This document shows positions 9,145 through 17,487 of a stretch of DNA of 64,000 nt, in pieces (positions within the stretch are counted from its first letter, which is position 1; each line of letters begins with the position of its first letter). The position numbers and the translations under genes were made by a program. The notes below the pieces were generated by a model. It saw only the letters and a list, made by a program, of their open reading frames with translations. It did no database searches and was not told where the DNA came from. The stretch spans positions 1 through 64,000 of the forward strand of contig NZ_FQZO01000012.1 in NCBI RefSeq assembly GCF_900142075.1, written 5' to 3'. The DNA comes from Clostridium amylolyticum. GTDB lineage: Bacteria; Bacillota; Clostridia; Clostridiales; Clostridiaceae.

Positions 9145-9173
9145 TTGACTTAAATGATTAATGTTAGTACAAT
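9145..9173 (+). promoter_or_regulatory. sigma-A-type promoter of the GNAT gene
   Basis: TTGACT (9145-9150), 17-base spacer, TACAAT (9168-9173). The leader that follows contains GGCCTTTCTTAGGCC and T-runs (about 9200-9240), which could form a weak attenuator before the SD TTGGAGG. Confidence 0.6.
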
Positions 9174-9263
9174 TTACATATGTTAGAAACAAAGCTGTAA
9201 ATGGGCCTTTCTTAGGCCTTTTTAATTGGGCTTTTTTATTATCATCTTGGAGGATTAATAGTA

Positions 9264-9773
9264 ATGAAAAGTAACAATGTAGAATTGCGCCAAGAGATCT
9301 TCACATCGGATGCTTGGAAAATTATTGACTGGCTAGGGGATAATGAAGTAACTCAATATCTAAATGAAAGGCAAAATGTTGAACAAAGTATAAGACAGAT
9401 AATTTACAGAGTGAACATGCCTATACTTACTCATTTATTTAATCAAGATGGAAGTTTCTTCATGATAACAGAAACAGAAAAAAATCCTGTAGGTTTTTTA
9501 AGGCTAGTGCCCAAGTCCAATGGAGCAGAAATGGTTATTGTCATCGGTGAAAAAGAAAAATGGGGTCATGGACTAGGAAAAGAAGCCATATATGAAGGTT
9601 TAAAACATGCCTTCTTTCAGTGGAGAGTAGACGAGGTTATTGCAAAAATTAGCTTTGAAAATGAAAGATCTAGAAGGGCTTTTAAAAAAATGGGGTTTTC
9701 TAAAGATAAAGACCTGTCAGCAGAGGTACAATATTCTATATCCATGAAAGAGTTTTTAAAATTAGCAGCATAA
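9264..9773 (+). CDS. GNAT family N-acetyltransferase
   Basis: 169 residues with a RimJ/RimL-like GNAT fold. An N-terminal region reads WLGDNEVTQYLNER; the acetyl-CoA loop is EKWGHGLGKEAI (about 93-104), and FENERSRRAFKKMGFS is the usual motif near the C-terminus. It transfers acetyl from acetyl-CoA to an amine; the substrate is unknown. Good SD, own promoter, own terminator. Confidence 0.85.
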   Translation: MKSNNVELRQEIFTSDAWKIIDWLGDNEVTQYLNERQNVEQSIRQIIYRVNMPILTHLFNQDGSFFMITETEKNPVGFLRLVPKSNGAEMVIVIGEKEKWGHGLGKEAIYEGLKHAFFQWRVDEVIAKISFENERSRRAFKKMGFSKDKDLSAEVQYSISMKEFLKLAA

Positions 9774-9780
9774 AATAAGG

Positions 9781-9842
9781 GATACCGATTACTGGAAGTT
9801 ATTTTTCATTTATATCTAGTGATTGGTATCTTTAGTTTTTAT
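9781..9842 (+). terminator. terminator after the GNAT gene
   Basis: GATACCGATTACTGGA pairs with TCTAGTGATTGGTATC, then TTTAGTTTTTAT. Confidence 0.75.
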
Positions 9843-9853
9843 ATGGTAGTTAA

Positions 9854-9955
9854 TTTTTTAAATTAGCTTCTATAGAAGAAGTGAATAACTATACAGTTAA
9901 CTTGAAGGAATTATCACTAAAACTCAAAGATACTATAGAACAATTTAAAATGTAA
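9854..9955 (+). pseudogene. C-terminal remnant of a methyl-accepting chemotaxis protein
   Basis: A start-less frame encodes ASIEEVNNYTVNLKELSLKL followed by KDTIEQFKM and stop. This is the standard tail of clostridial chemoreceptors (EE-x-N-x-x-x-x-x-L-x-x-L-S-x-x-L-K-x-x-I-x-x-F). An in-frame TAA at 9851 cuts it off upstream and no other receptor sequence is present, so nearly the whole gene has been deleted. Confidence 0.6.
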
Positions 9956-9992
9956 TTATTGATGTAATAGTAAAACATCGAAGTGATATAAA

Positions 9993-10036
9993 GAATCTAC
10001 AATTTTAAAATTATATTAAAATTGTAGATCTTTTTA
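9993..10036. terminator. bidirectional terminator
   Basis: ATCTACAATTTT pairs with AAAATTGTAGAT, with A- and T-rich flanks on both sides. It would end the M20 transcript from the right. Confidence 0.65.
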
Positions 10037-10043
10037 CAATTCT

Positions 10044-11258
10044 CTATTTATAGTCCTGTTTTGCTAAAAGAAATTCCTTTTTAACCGCGCTTAAAACTTC
10101 TTTTTCAGTTAATAGAGTAAAGGCTGTAAGAGCTAATGACTTTGAACCTAAGATTAAAGCATCATCACCATCTTTAGAAGCAGCAGCCATACAAAATTCA
10201 GGAGTATGTCCTACAAGTGTATCCTTACCTATTTTTATGTAAGGGTGTATGGTGGGTACCACTTGACTTATGTTACCAGCATCTGTGGAACCTAAACCTT
10301 TGTTTGTATATTCATCTATATCAATTCCAAGATACTTAGCATTTTTCGCAAAAACTGCATCAAGGTTTTTATTTATAAGAAAGTTATCTACAGGATTTTG
10401 AAAGGCAATAATATTACATTTAGAACCTGTAGATAAAGCAGCACCTTCTGCTATTTTTTTTACCTTTTCTGTTACTTTATTTAGTGCTTGTCTCGTAGAT
10501 GCTCTTATGAAGAATCTTGCCTTTGCGTATTCAGGTATTATGTTGGGAGCATCGCCCCCATGAGTTATGATTCCATGAATTTTAACATCGCTGGTTAAAT
10601 GTTGCCTTAAAGCATTAATTCCATTAAAAAGTTGAATAACAGCATCTAAGGCATTGATTCCTTCTTCAGGACAGGCGGCAGCATGAGCTGACTTTCCTAT
10701 AAATTCAAAATCTAAAGGATCTACAGCTAAGGTGGTTCCGGTAACAGAATTCTTATTTGAAGGATGTATCATCATACAAGCATCAATATCCTTAACAAGA
10801 TTATGTTTAACAAAGCTTCCTTTAGCGCTTCCATTTTCTCCGCCTTCTTCTGCAGGAGTTCCCAATACAACAACTTCTCCTCCTACAGTATCCAGCAGTT
10901 TAGACAAAGCTATAGCGGCAGCTATGCTAGCAGTTCCTATAATATTGTGGCCACAAGCGTGCCCTAAGTTCGGTAATGCATCATACTCAGCTAAAAATCC
11001 AATTACTGCTCCGGAAGTCTTTAAAGATTTTTTACGTGCAATAAATGAAGTTTTATGTGAAGCTACGGCCTTTTCTACCATGAAACCTTCTGCTTCAAGA
11101 GTTTCTATAAGAAGATTAGAAGCAAAAAATTCTTTATTCCCTATTTCGGGATTTGAATGAATTGAATGGCTTATATCTAAAAATTTGTGCTTATCTTCAT
11201 CAATATGATGAATAACTTTTTGTTTAAGATTTTCCAAGTTATTTAATGTATTTATCAT
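10044..11258 (-). CDS. M20D family amidohydrolase / N-acyl amino acid hydrolase
   Basis: A 404-residue cytosolic zinc/manganese peptidase-like enzyme. The metal-site motif GHACGHNI is at about 98-105 and EEGGENG at about 136-142 carries the catalytic Glu; the dimerisation domain lies in the middle and a C-terminal His (VGHTPEF) completes the site. Family members cleave N-acyl or indole-acetyl amino acids and related amides. Its mRNA begins with a SAM-I riboswitch, so it is made when methionine/SAM is low. I infer release of methionine, cysteine or another sulfur amino acid from an N-acyl or dipeptide form taken up from outside. Start chosen at the ATG behind GGGGGA. Confidence 0.85.
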   Translation of the reverse strand: MINTLNNLENLKQKVIHHIDEDKHKFLDISHSIHSNPEIGNKEFFASNLLIETLEAEGFMVEKAVASHKTSFIARKKSLKTSGAVIGFLAEYDALPNLGHACGHNIIGTASIAAAIALSKLLDTVGGEVVVLGTPAEEGGENGSAKGSFVKHNLVKDIDACMMIHPSNKNSVTGTTLAVDPLDFEFIGKSAHAAACPEEGINALDAVIQLFNGINALRQHLTSDVKIHGIITHGGDAPNIIPEYAKARFFIRASTRQALNKVTEKVKKIAEGAALSTGSKCNIIAFQNPVDNFLINKNLDAVFAKNAKYLGIDIDEYTNKGLGSTDAGNISQVVPTIHPYIKIGKDTLVGHTPEFCMAAASKDGDDALILGSKSLALTAFTLLTEKEVLSAVKKEFLLAKQDYK

Positions 11259-11278
11259 AATATTTCCCCCATTTCAAT

Positions 11279-11310
11279 AAAAAAACCTCTTCTTTAACTA
11301 AGAAGAGGAA
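11279..11310 (-). terminator. riboswitch-controlled terminator of the M20 gene
   Basis: On the minus strand CCTCTTCTT-AGTTA-AAGAAGAGG is followed by TTTTTTTATT, between the aptamer and the start codon. The same CTCTTCTTA sequence can pair with the aptamer P1 3' side, giving the usual SAM-dependent switch. Confidence 0.85.
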
Positions 11311-11329
11311 TAATTATTAAAATAACCCC

Positions 11330-11446
11330 TCTTCTTATCTCTCAAGATTAATCTTGTTGGATTTGGCACAGTTTTCTCTAAATTTAAGAGAGTCCGCTGC
11401 CGAGGTTTCAAAGGGCCAATCCCTCCACCTCTCTTGATAAGAAGTC
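11330..11446 (-). ncRNA. SAM-I (S-box) riboswitch upstream of the M20 amidohydrolase
   Basis: Read on the minus strand the RNA begins TTATCAAGAGAGGTGGAGGG, continues ACTGGCCC-like (ATTGGCCC), then AAACCTCGGCAGC, and closes P1 with GAGATAAGAAG. These are the invariant S-box blocks. Followed by a terminator at 11279-11310. Confidence 0.93.
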
Positions 11447-11467
11447 GTTTTTTACTATTTAGTGACT

Positions 11468-11496
11468 ATAATAAAGCTAAATTTAAATAATGTCAA
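11468..11496 (-). promoter_or_regulatory. promoter of the M20/S-box transcript
   Basis: On the minus strand TTGACA (11496-11491), exactly 17 bases, then TATTAT (11473-11468). Confidence 0.8.
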
Positions 11497-11559
11497 TAAA
11501 AATCTTTTTAAAAAATATAAGGTTAATTAAAAAGTTAAACTCTACCAAGTAAAAAAGTG

Positions 11560-11588
11560 TTGACAATGAAAAAAATGATAAGTATAAT
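11560..11588 (+). promoter_or_regulatory. promoter of the metNIQ/S-box transcript
   Basis: Perfect consensus TTGACA (11560-11565), 17-base spacer, TATAAT (11583-11588). It lies 50 bases before the riboswitch aptamer and diverges from the M20 promoter. Confidence 0.9.
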
Positions 11589-11636
11589 CATATCCAAGCA
11601 ATCCGGAATGCTTGAAAATTAAAATTTAATAATTAT

Positions 11637-11790
11637 CCTTATCAAGAGAGACCGAGGGACTGGCCCTATGACGTTTCAGCAACCACATGTTTCATTCGCA
11701 TGTAAGGTGCTAAATCCAGCAGAACTATGTTCTGGAAGATGAGGGAAGGTGCAAGTTTACAAAGTGAACCCTTCCATGGGTTTTTTTATT
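11637..11790 (+). ncRNA. SAM-I (S-box) riboswitch with terminator upstream of metNIQ
   Basis: TTATCAAGAGAGACCGAGGG, ACTGGCCCTATGACG, CAGCAACC, GGTGCTAAATCC and closing GATGAGGG are the ordered conserved S-box elements (11638-11748). The expression platform follows: AACCC-TTCCAT-GGGTT and seven T (about 11766-11787). When SAM is bound, transcription stops before metN. Confidence 0.96.
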
Positions 11791-11835
11791 GCATATTATT
11801 TCCTCTTCTTTTTTGGAAGAGGATTTTTATTTTAT

Positions 11836-11985
11836 CCCATAGTTAATTCCCACTAATCTACACTCTTATTCAAGTGACTGGATTAGGGAGACTAAGCTCA
11901 TGGATAATTTCTTCTAAGCTTCACATGGAGGCATATTGTTTTTAAGCAAACCGTCTTTGAAGCTAAAAATCACTTCATAAAGTCT
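11836..11985 (+). repeat. structured intergenic repeat, copy 2 of 3
   Basis: Begins TCCCATAGTTAA, carries the shared core TTTCTTCTAAGCTTCACATG (about 11909-11928) and ends GAAGCTAAAAATCACTT. It lies between the riboswitch terminator and metN, so it is transcribed as part of the met leader. Confidence 0.65.
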
Positions 11986-12030
11986 TAGTGTAATGAAAAA
12001 ATTAAGTGAATAAATAAAGGAGGGTAAGCC

Positions 12031-13089
12031 TTGATTTGGATTAAGAATGTTAAAAAAGTTTTTAATACTAAAAGCAATAAGGTAGAAGCATTAAAGGGAG
12101 TTAATCTTCATATAAAACAAGGACAAATCTATGGAATTATTGGCTATAGTGGAGCGGGAAAAAGCACTTTAATAAGATGCATTAACCTTCTAGAAACACC
12201 AACATCGGGAGAAATTGTTGTAAATAATAAAAATCTTATGGAGTTATCTCCTAGAGAATTGAGAAAAAGTAGAGAAAAAATAGGGATGATATTTCAGCAT
12301 TTTAATTTAATGAAAAATAGAAATGTATTTCATAATGTGGCTTATCCCCTTAAAAGTAATGGAGTAAGCAAAGAAGATATATATGAAAAAGTATTAAAAT
12401 TATTAAGTTTAGTAGGGTTATCTGACAAGGCTAGCGCTTATCCTTCAGAGCTTAGTGGAGGACAAAAACAAAGAGTTGCTATTGCCAGAGCTTTAGCCAA
12501 TGATCCTCAGGTACTTTTGTGCGATGAAGCAACTTCAGCTTTGGATCCTCAAACTACAAAATCTATTTTAAAGCTTTTAAAGGATATAAATGAAAAATTG
12601 AATTTGACCATAGTTATAATTACTCATCAAATGGAGGTAGTTAAAGAAATATGCCATAGCGCAGCAGTAATGGAAGGTGGAACTATCGTAGAACAAGGAG
12701 ATGTACTTGAGATATTTTCAAATCCAAAAGAGAAAATAACTAAAGATATTGTATCCACTGTTTTTAATTATGATAAGATTTATGAATTTTTAAAAGAAAA
12801 AGAGTTTATAACTAGACTATTAGAAGGAGAGATTCTGGCAAAAATATCTTTTTTAGGAGCTAATACAGGTGAAGCATTTATATCAAAGTTATCAAGAAAG
12901 TTTAGTGTGGATGCTAGTATCCTATTTGGAAATGTTGAAATAATACAGAATACTCCTTTAGGGAATCTAATAGTTAAATTCAAAGGATCCAAGGAAAGCA
13001 TAGATAAATCTTTGAGATATCTTACAGGTAATAATATTAGTGTGGAGGTGATTGACCATGCTTCAATGGTTTCAGAATTGTTTGCCTAA
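12031..13089 (+). CDS. metN: methionine ABC transporter ATP-binding protein MetN
   Basis: 352 residues, TTG start behind AAAGGAGGG. Walker A GYSGAGKST (38-46), Q-loop FQHFNLMKNRNV, signature LSGGQKQR, Walker B LLCDEATSALD, and a C-terminal NIL (ACT-like) domain at about 270-345 that binds methionine and feeds back on transport. First gene of metNIQ: metI begins within its 3' end. Controlled by the S-box riboswitch upstream, which fixes the substrate as methionine or a precursor. Confidence 0.95.
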   Translation: MIWIKNVKKVFNTKSNKVEALKGVNLHIKQGQIYGIIGYSGAGKSTLIRCINLLETPTSGEIVVNNKNLMELSPRELRKSREKIGMIFQHFNLMKNRNVFHNVAYPLKSNGVSKEDIYEKVLKLLSLVGLSDKASAYPSELSGGQKQRVAIARALANDPQVLLCDEATSALDPQTTKSILKLLKDINEKLNLTIVIITHQMEVVKEICHSAAVMEGGTIVEQGDVLEIFSNPKEKITKDIVSTVFNYDKIYEFLKEKEFITRLLEGEILAKISFLGANTGEAFISKLSRKFSVDASILFGNVEIIQNTPLGNLIVKFKGSKESIDKSLRYLTGNNISVEVIDHASMVSELFA

Positions 13090-13738
13090 TGTAATTGAGC
13101 TATTTCCAGATATGATTACTGCTCTTAAAGAAACCCTGCTTCTAGTAATTATATCAGGGGGCATTTCAACAATTATAGGACTACCTTTAGGGGTTATTTT
13201 AGTGGTTACAAGACCAGGACATATTTTAGAGAATAATTTTATTTGTAATTTAGTAGGAAAATTAATCAATGTATTTAGGTCTATCCCTTTTGTAATATTA
13301 TTAGCTGCAATAATACCTATTACTCGTTTTATTGTAGGTACAACTATTGGAATTAAGGGAGCATTAGTACCTTTAGTATTTGGGGCAACTCCCTTTGTAG
13401 CAAGGCAGATAGAATCTGCATTACTAGATATTGATGAAGGAGTCATAGAAGCTGCTAAGTCTATGGGGTCCAGTAATTTTGAAATAATTTATAGAGTGCT
13501 TTTGAGAGAAGGATTGCCAGGTATAATTTATGCTCTTACTATATCAAACATAAGTCTTATTGGATTTACAGCGGTAGCTGGCACTGTAGGAGGGGGAGGA
13601 CTTGGAGATTTTGCTATACGATATGGCTACCAGTACTTTAAAACTGATGTTATGGTGGTTACAATAATTATTTTATTGCTGTTAGTAACACTAATTCAAA
13701 ATCTTGGAGAAATGCTACAAAAAAAATTAAGTCATTAA
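13058..13738 (+). CDS. metI: methionine ABC transporter permease MetI
   Basis: 226 residues with five to six membrane helices and the EAA loop EAAKSMGSSNFEIIYRVLL (about 128-146) that contacts MetN. The start at 13058 is favoured over the TTG at 13052 because GGAGGTG (13044-13050) ends 7 bases before it. Its first 32 bases overlap metN, so the two are translationally coupled. Confidence 0.94.
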   Translation: MLQWFQNCLPNVIELFPDMITALKETLLLVIISGGISTIIGLPLGVILVVTRPGHILENNFICNLVGKLINVFRSIPFVILLAAIIPITRFIVGTTIGIKGALVPLVFGATPFVARQIESALLDIDEGVIEAAKSMGSSNFEIIYRVLLREGLPGIIYALTISNISLIGFTAVAGTVGGGGLGDFAIRYGYQYFKTDVMVVTIIILLLLVTLIQNLGEMLQKKLSH

Positions 13739-13802
13739 GAAGAAAAAAACAATACAAAATTTTTAATATTAAAGAAATATAAACCAATGGGAGGCAACTA
13801 AA

Positions 13803-14642
13803 ATGAAAATAAACAAATTAATAACTGTACTAATTACAGCTGCATTGATAGTAGGAGCTTTAACAGGTTGTAATAATAGTAATATAAAGGATAGAAAAAG
13901 TGAAAAGAGTAAAAAAGAAGTGATCAAATTAGGAGTTACAGGTGATGAACATAAGATATGGGATAATATAAAAGATAGGCTGGCAAAGGAAAATATAGAA
14001 CTCAAAATAATAAGTTTCGGAGATTATATAAGGCCTAATATGGCATTAAATGATGGAGAAATAGATGCAAATGCTTTTCAAACTGTAGCATATTTTGAGA
14101 AGTTTAAAGCTGACCATAAACTAGATTTATCTTCCTTAGGTTATACTGTTCTGGCTCCTATGGGCATATACTCCAGCACTTTAAAGAATATAAATGATGT
14201 AAAAGAAGGCGGAAAGGTAGCTATACCTAATGATGCCAGCAATGGGGGAAGAGCACTTTTACTTCTTCAAGATGCTGGACTAATTAAGTTAAAGGAAGGT
14301 ACGGGAATAAACCCTACTTTAAAGGATATACTAGAAAATCCTAAAAACCTTAAAATATCTGAGTTAGTAGCTACACAAATACCAAGATCTATTAAAGATG
14401 TAGACATAGCTGTTATTAATAATGGTGTAGCTGTGGAGGCTGGATATTCTCCTTTAAAAGATTCTATTTTTATAGAAGATGTTAAAAAGGATAGTGCTAA
14501 AAATTATTTTAATATTATTGCTGTAAAAAGTAGTGAGAAGGATAATCCTATTTTGAAGAGGCTGTTGGAGATTTACCAAACTGAAGAAACAAAAAAACTT
14601 ATTGAAGATATATATAAGGGGGCTAGTTTACCAGCTTTCTAG
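13803..14642 (+). CDS. metQ: methionine-binding lipoprotein MetQ
   Basis: 279 residues. The lipoprotein signal peptide ends in the lipobox LTGC (Cys about 23). The NLPA domain follows: KLGVTGDEHKIWD, ISFGDYIRPNMALNDGEIDANAFQ and AIPNDASNGGRALLLLQDAG are family hallmarks. It captures methionine outside the membrane and hands it to MetI. SD GGGAGG; the gene ends the operon before a strong terminator. Confidence 0.95.
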   Translation: MKINKLITVLITAALIVGALTGCNNSNIKDRKSEKSKKEVIKLGVTGDEHKIWDNIKDRLAKENIELKIISFGDYIRPNMALNDGEIDANAFQTVAYFEKFKADHKLDLSSLGYTVLAPMGIYSSTLKNINDVKEGGKVAIPNDASNGGRALLLLQDAGLIKLKEGTGINPTLKDILENPKNLKISELVATQIPRSIKDVDIAVINNGVAVEAGYSPLKDSIFIEDVKKDSAKNYFNIIAVKSSEKDNPILKRLLEIYQTEETKKLIEDIYKGASLPAF

Positions 14643-14647
14643 AATAA

Positions 14648-14716
14648 AGGCAACTACTACCTTAATAAGGATATTTGTTAATTCCTTTTAAGGTAGTAGT
14701 TGCCTCTTATTTTTCC
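14648..14716 (+). terminator. metNIQ terminator
   Basis: GGCAACTACTACCTTAA pairs with TTAAGGTAGTAGTTGCC around a loop, then CTCTTATTTTTCC. The rest of the 346-base gap up to 14988 is AT-rich leader of aspA with no gene seen. Confidence 0.9.
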
Positions 14717-14988
14717 AACTTGCAAGGTACTTTTTTGCTTAATATAGCATAGGAACTAGATATTCTTTAAAAAACTCACTATTTTAATGAAAATGAATAA
14801 TAAATTGCAAGGTTTCTTGTATATAGCTATAAATATGAAATTATTCATGTAAACGTTGTTGATTTTATTCTGATTAAGAACTATACTTAATCTAATGAAT
14901 GAAAAAAATCATTTTTAAGTAAAATATGAATTATTTTCTTGCAATAATAATTATTTTTACTAAATTATTTATCTGGAGGTAATAGTTA

Positions 14989-16425
14989 ATGGAACAGTTT
15001 ATGAATTATAAAAGTGAATATAGAGTAGAAAGTGATTCTATAGGTAATAAAGAGGTACCAAAAGAAGCATATTATGGTGTACAAACTCTTAGAGCAGCAG
15101 AAAATTTTAAAATAACAGGGCTTAGGACTCATAAAGAGTTTATAAAAAGCCTTGCAGAGATAAAAAAAGCATCCGCTATTACCAATAGAGAAATTGGAAT
15201 TTTGAATAATGATGTTGAAAATGCAATTGTAAATGCCTGTGATGAGATTATTGAGGGAAGACTTCATGAGGAGTTTATAACAGATCCTATTCAGGGAGGT
15301 GCAGGAACCTCTATGAATATGAATGCCAATGAGGTTATTGCCAATAGAGCAATTGAATTATTAGGTGGAGAAAAAGGAGAGTACTCTATAGTACATCCTA
15401 ATGACCATGTGAATATGGGACAATCTACTAATGATGTTATTCCTACAGCAGGGAAGTTAACAGCTTTAAAGCTTATTCCCAAAGCTATTTTTCAGCTAAA
15501 GAGGCTTCAAGATACATTAAAGAAAAAATCTGAAGAATTTAATGATGTTATTAAAATGGGAAGAACACAGATGCAGGATGCTGTACCTGTTAGATTGGGA
15601 CAAGAGTTTGCAGCCTATAGCAAAGTAGTAGGAAGAGACATTAAAAGGATTAATAGAGCCATGGAAAGCTTAACAGTAATAAATATGGGTGCCACTGCCA
15701 TAGGCACAGGCATTAACGCTCATTGTGAATATGAAGCTAAGATAATACCTAACTTAAGAAAAGTTACTAATATTATGTTAAATCAATCAGAAGATTTAGT
15801 AGATGGAACACAAAATATAGATTGTTTCGTAGAGATTTCAGCAGCATTAAAAGCTTGCGCAGTAAACTTATCAAAGATTGCTAATGATTTAAGGCTAATG
15901 TCCTCAGGTCCAAGGACAGGCTTCGGAGAAATTAACTTACCTGCAAAGCAAAATGGATCTTCTATAATGCCTGGTAAGGTTAATCCTGTAATTCCTGAAG
16001 TGGTGAATCAAGTAGCTTTTAATATTATAGGAAATGACACTACCATATCCATGGCTGCAGAAGCTGGACAACTTGAACTAAATGCCTTTGAACCAGTTAT
16101 TTTTTATAAACTATTTGAATCTATAGAAACACTAACCCATGGAGTGAACACCTTCGTAGATAATTGTGTCTCTGGAATAACAGCAAATGATAAAAGATGT
16201 AAAGAGCTAGTGGAAAATAGTATAGGAATTGTAACAGCGCTTTGTCCACATATAGGCTATAAAGAATCTGCACGAATAGCAAAGATAGCCATGAAAACAG
16301 GAGAACCTGTTAGAGATATAACCTTAAAGCTGGGGATTCTAAAAGAAGATGAAGTAGACAAAGTCTTTGACCCTATGGCTATGACTGAACCAGGAATTTG
16401 TGAAAGAAAACTTGTAAATAAATAA
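14989..16425 (+). CDS. aspA: aspartate ammonia-lyase
   Basis: 478 residues, cytosolic tetramer of the aspartase/fumarase class II family, converting L-aspartate to fumarate and ammonia. Seen: EAYYGVQTLRAAENF near the N-terminus, DPIQGGAGTSMNMNANEV, HPNDHVNMGQSTNDV, and the signature loop GSSIMPGKVNP (about 322-332) with the catalytic Ser. The YYGVQT and INxNxN variants point to aspartase rather than fumarase C. SD GGAGGT 8 bases before ATG. Monocistronic, flanked by terminators; it would feed aspartate carbon into fumarate. Confidence 0.92.
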   Translation: MEQFMNYKSEYRVESDSIGNKEVPKEAYYGVQTLRAAENFKITGLRTHKEFIKSLAEIKKASAITNREIGILNNDVENAIVNACDEIIEGRLHEEFITDPIQGGAGTSMNMNANEVIANRAIELLGGEKGEYSIVHPNDHVNMGQSTNDVIPTAGKLTALKLIPKAIFQLKRLQDTLKKKSEEFNDVIKMGRTQMQDAVPVRLGQEFAAYSKVVGRDIKRINRAMESLTVINMGATAIGTGINAHCEYEAKIIPNLRKVTNIMLNQSEDLVDGTQNIDCFVEISAALKACAVNLSKIANDLRLMSSGPRTGFGEINLPAKQNGSSIMPGKVNPVIPEVVNQVAFNIIGNDTTISMAAEAGQLELNAFEPVIFYKLFESIETLTHGVNTFVDNCVSGITANDKRCKELVENSIGIVTALCPHIGYKESARIAKIAMKTGEPVRDITLKLGILKEDEVDKVFDPMAMTEPGICERKLVNK

Positions 16426-16467
16426 AAAAAGCTTCTTTTCCGAAAACTACGGAAAAGAAGCTTTTTC
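16426..16467. terminator. aspA terminator
   Basis: AAAAAGCTTCTTTTCCG pairs with CGGAAAAGAAGCTTTTT; symmetrical enough to work in both directions. Confidence 0.9.
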
Positions 16468-16563
16468 AATTAATAAGTTAATTTTAATTAACTTCACCTT
16501 AATCTTCCTATAATCTTCTTTAAGTATGATCTTAGTAGAGACTGTTAGAAAGGAGGTTAATTT

Positions 16564-17487
16564 GTGGAGCAGACTTTAAACATAGAAAAGTCAAAGAATG
16601 AAGAAAAAGAATTAGAATATAAGCTGCCTAAAATAAAGTTCAGCTATATACCATATCTTTACATTTTACCTAGCATTGCTTTATTTGTTACATTTGTGTA
16701 CTACCCATTTATTAGAACCATATATCTTAGTATGGCTCTAACTAATAGTAGAGGTAAAGCCGTAGAGTTTTTAGGGTTGGAAAATTATTTAGAGATTTTT
16801 AAATCACCAGAATTTTTAAATAGTCTTAAGATTACATTTAAATTTGTTCCAATGATTGCTATACCTTCAATAATTATTGGATTTATACTTGCTATACTAG
16901 CAAATAATAAGGTAAAAGGAAGAACTGCTTATGAGGTGATGTTTGCTATGCCTATGGCTGTGGCGTCGGCGCCAGCAGCTATAATGTGGAGCATGATTTT
17001 CCATCCTACCATAGGTATATTAAATTACATATTAAATAAAGAAATTGGTTGGTTAACAGATGAAAGATGGGCACTAATAGCTGTGGCGGTAGTGACGATT
17101 TGGCTTAATATAGGTATTAATTTTATATTCTTACTTACTGGACTTAAAAGTGTGCCTCAAGAGATTTATGAGAGTTCTGAAATAGATGGAGCTGGTTTTT
17201 TTCAAAAGCTATTTAAAATAACTCTTCCTATGGTTTCTCCAACTTTATTCTTTGTGGTATTTATAAACATAATTAGTTCCTTCCAAGCTTTTGGACAAGT
17301 CAAGCTTCTAACAGGAGGCGGACCAGGAAATTCTACCAACGTGTTGGTGCATTCTATATATAGGGAAGCCTTTTTGAATAATAGGTTCGATATAGCTAGT
17401 GCTGAATCCATAGTTTTATTTTTAATAATGCTTGTGGTGACTCTAATTCAATTTAGGTTTGAAAAGAAAGGAGTACATTATCAGTGA
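16564..17487 (+). CDS. carbohydrate ABC transporter permease, UgpA/MalF type
   Basis: 307 residues, GTG start behind AAAGGAGG. Six main membrane helices and the EAA loop IYESSEIDGAGFFQKLFKITLPM (about 199-221). First gene of a permease-permease-binding protein operon without its own ATPase, so it must share a MsmX/UgpC-type ATPase encoded elsewhere. Its stop overlaps the start of the second permease (GTGA). The Ugp-like binding protein suggests glycerol-3-phosphate or a related glycerol phosphodiester as substrate. Confidence 0.85.
   Translation: MEQTLNIEKSKNEEKELEYKLPKIKFSYIPYLYILPSIALFVTFVYYPFIRTIYLSMALTNSRGKAVEFLGLENYLEIFKSPEFLNSLKITFKFVPMIAIPSIIIGFILAILANNKVKGRTAYEVMFAMPMAVASAPAAIMWSMIFHPTIGILNYILNKEIGWLTDERWALIAVAVVTIWLNIGINFIFLLTGLKSVPQEIYESSEIDGAGFFQKLFKITLPMVSPTLFFVVFINIISSFQAFGQVKLLTGGGPGNSTNVLVHSIYREAFLNNRFDIASAESIVLFLIMLVVTLIQFRFEKKGVHYQ

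Larger units (their letters stand above)
8754..9263. other. 510-base intergenic region
   Basis: Holds a short inverted repeat after the protease gene (TAAGCTGGA / TCCAGCTTA, 8791-8813), a clear terminator-like hairpin (8908-8952) and the promoter and leader of the acetyltransferase gene (from 9145). No coding sequence was recognised in any frame, also when single stops were allowed. Confidence 0.6.

Noticed and set aside
9180..9263. T-box or riboswitch in the GNAT leader
   Set aside because: Only a short GGCCT/AGGCC hairpin and T-runs are present; no T-box sequence or known aptamer motif was seen.
10732..11160. 142-codon open frame on the plus strand
   Set aside because: It is fully antisense to the M20 amidohydrolase, has no SD and low-complexity Ser/Pro/Ala sequence. 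A shadow of codon use on the other strand.
13072..13446. 124-codon open frame on the minus strand
   Set aside because: Antisense to metI; no SD, no domain.
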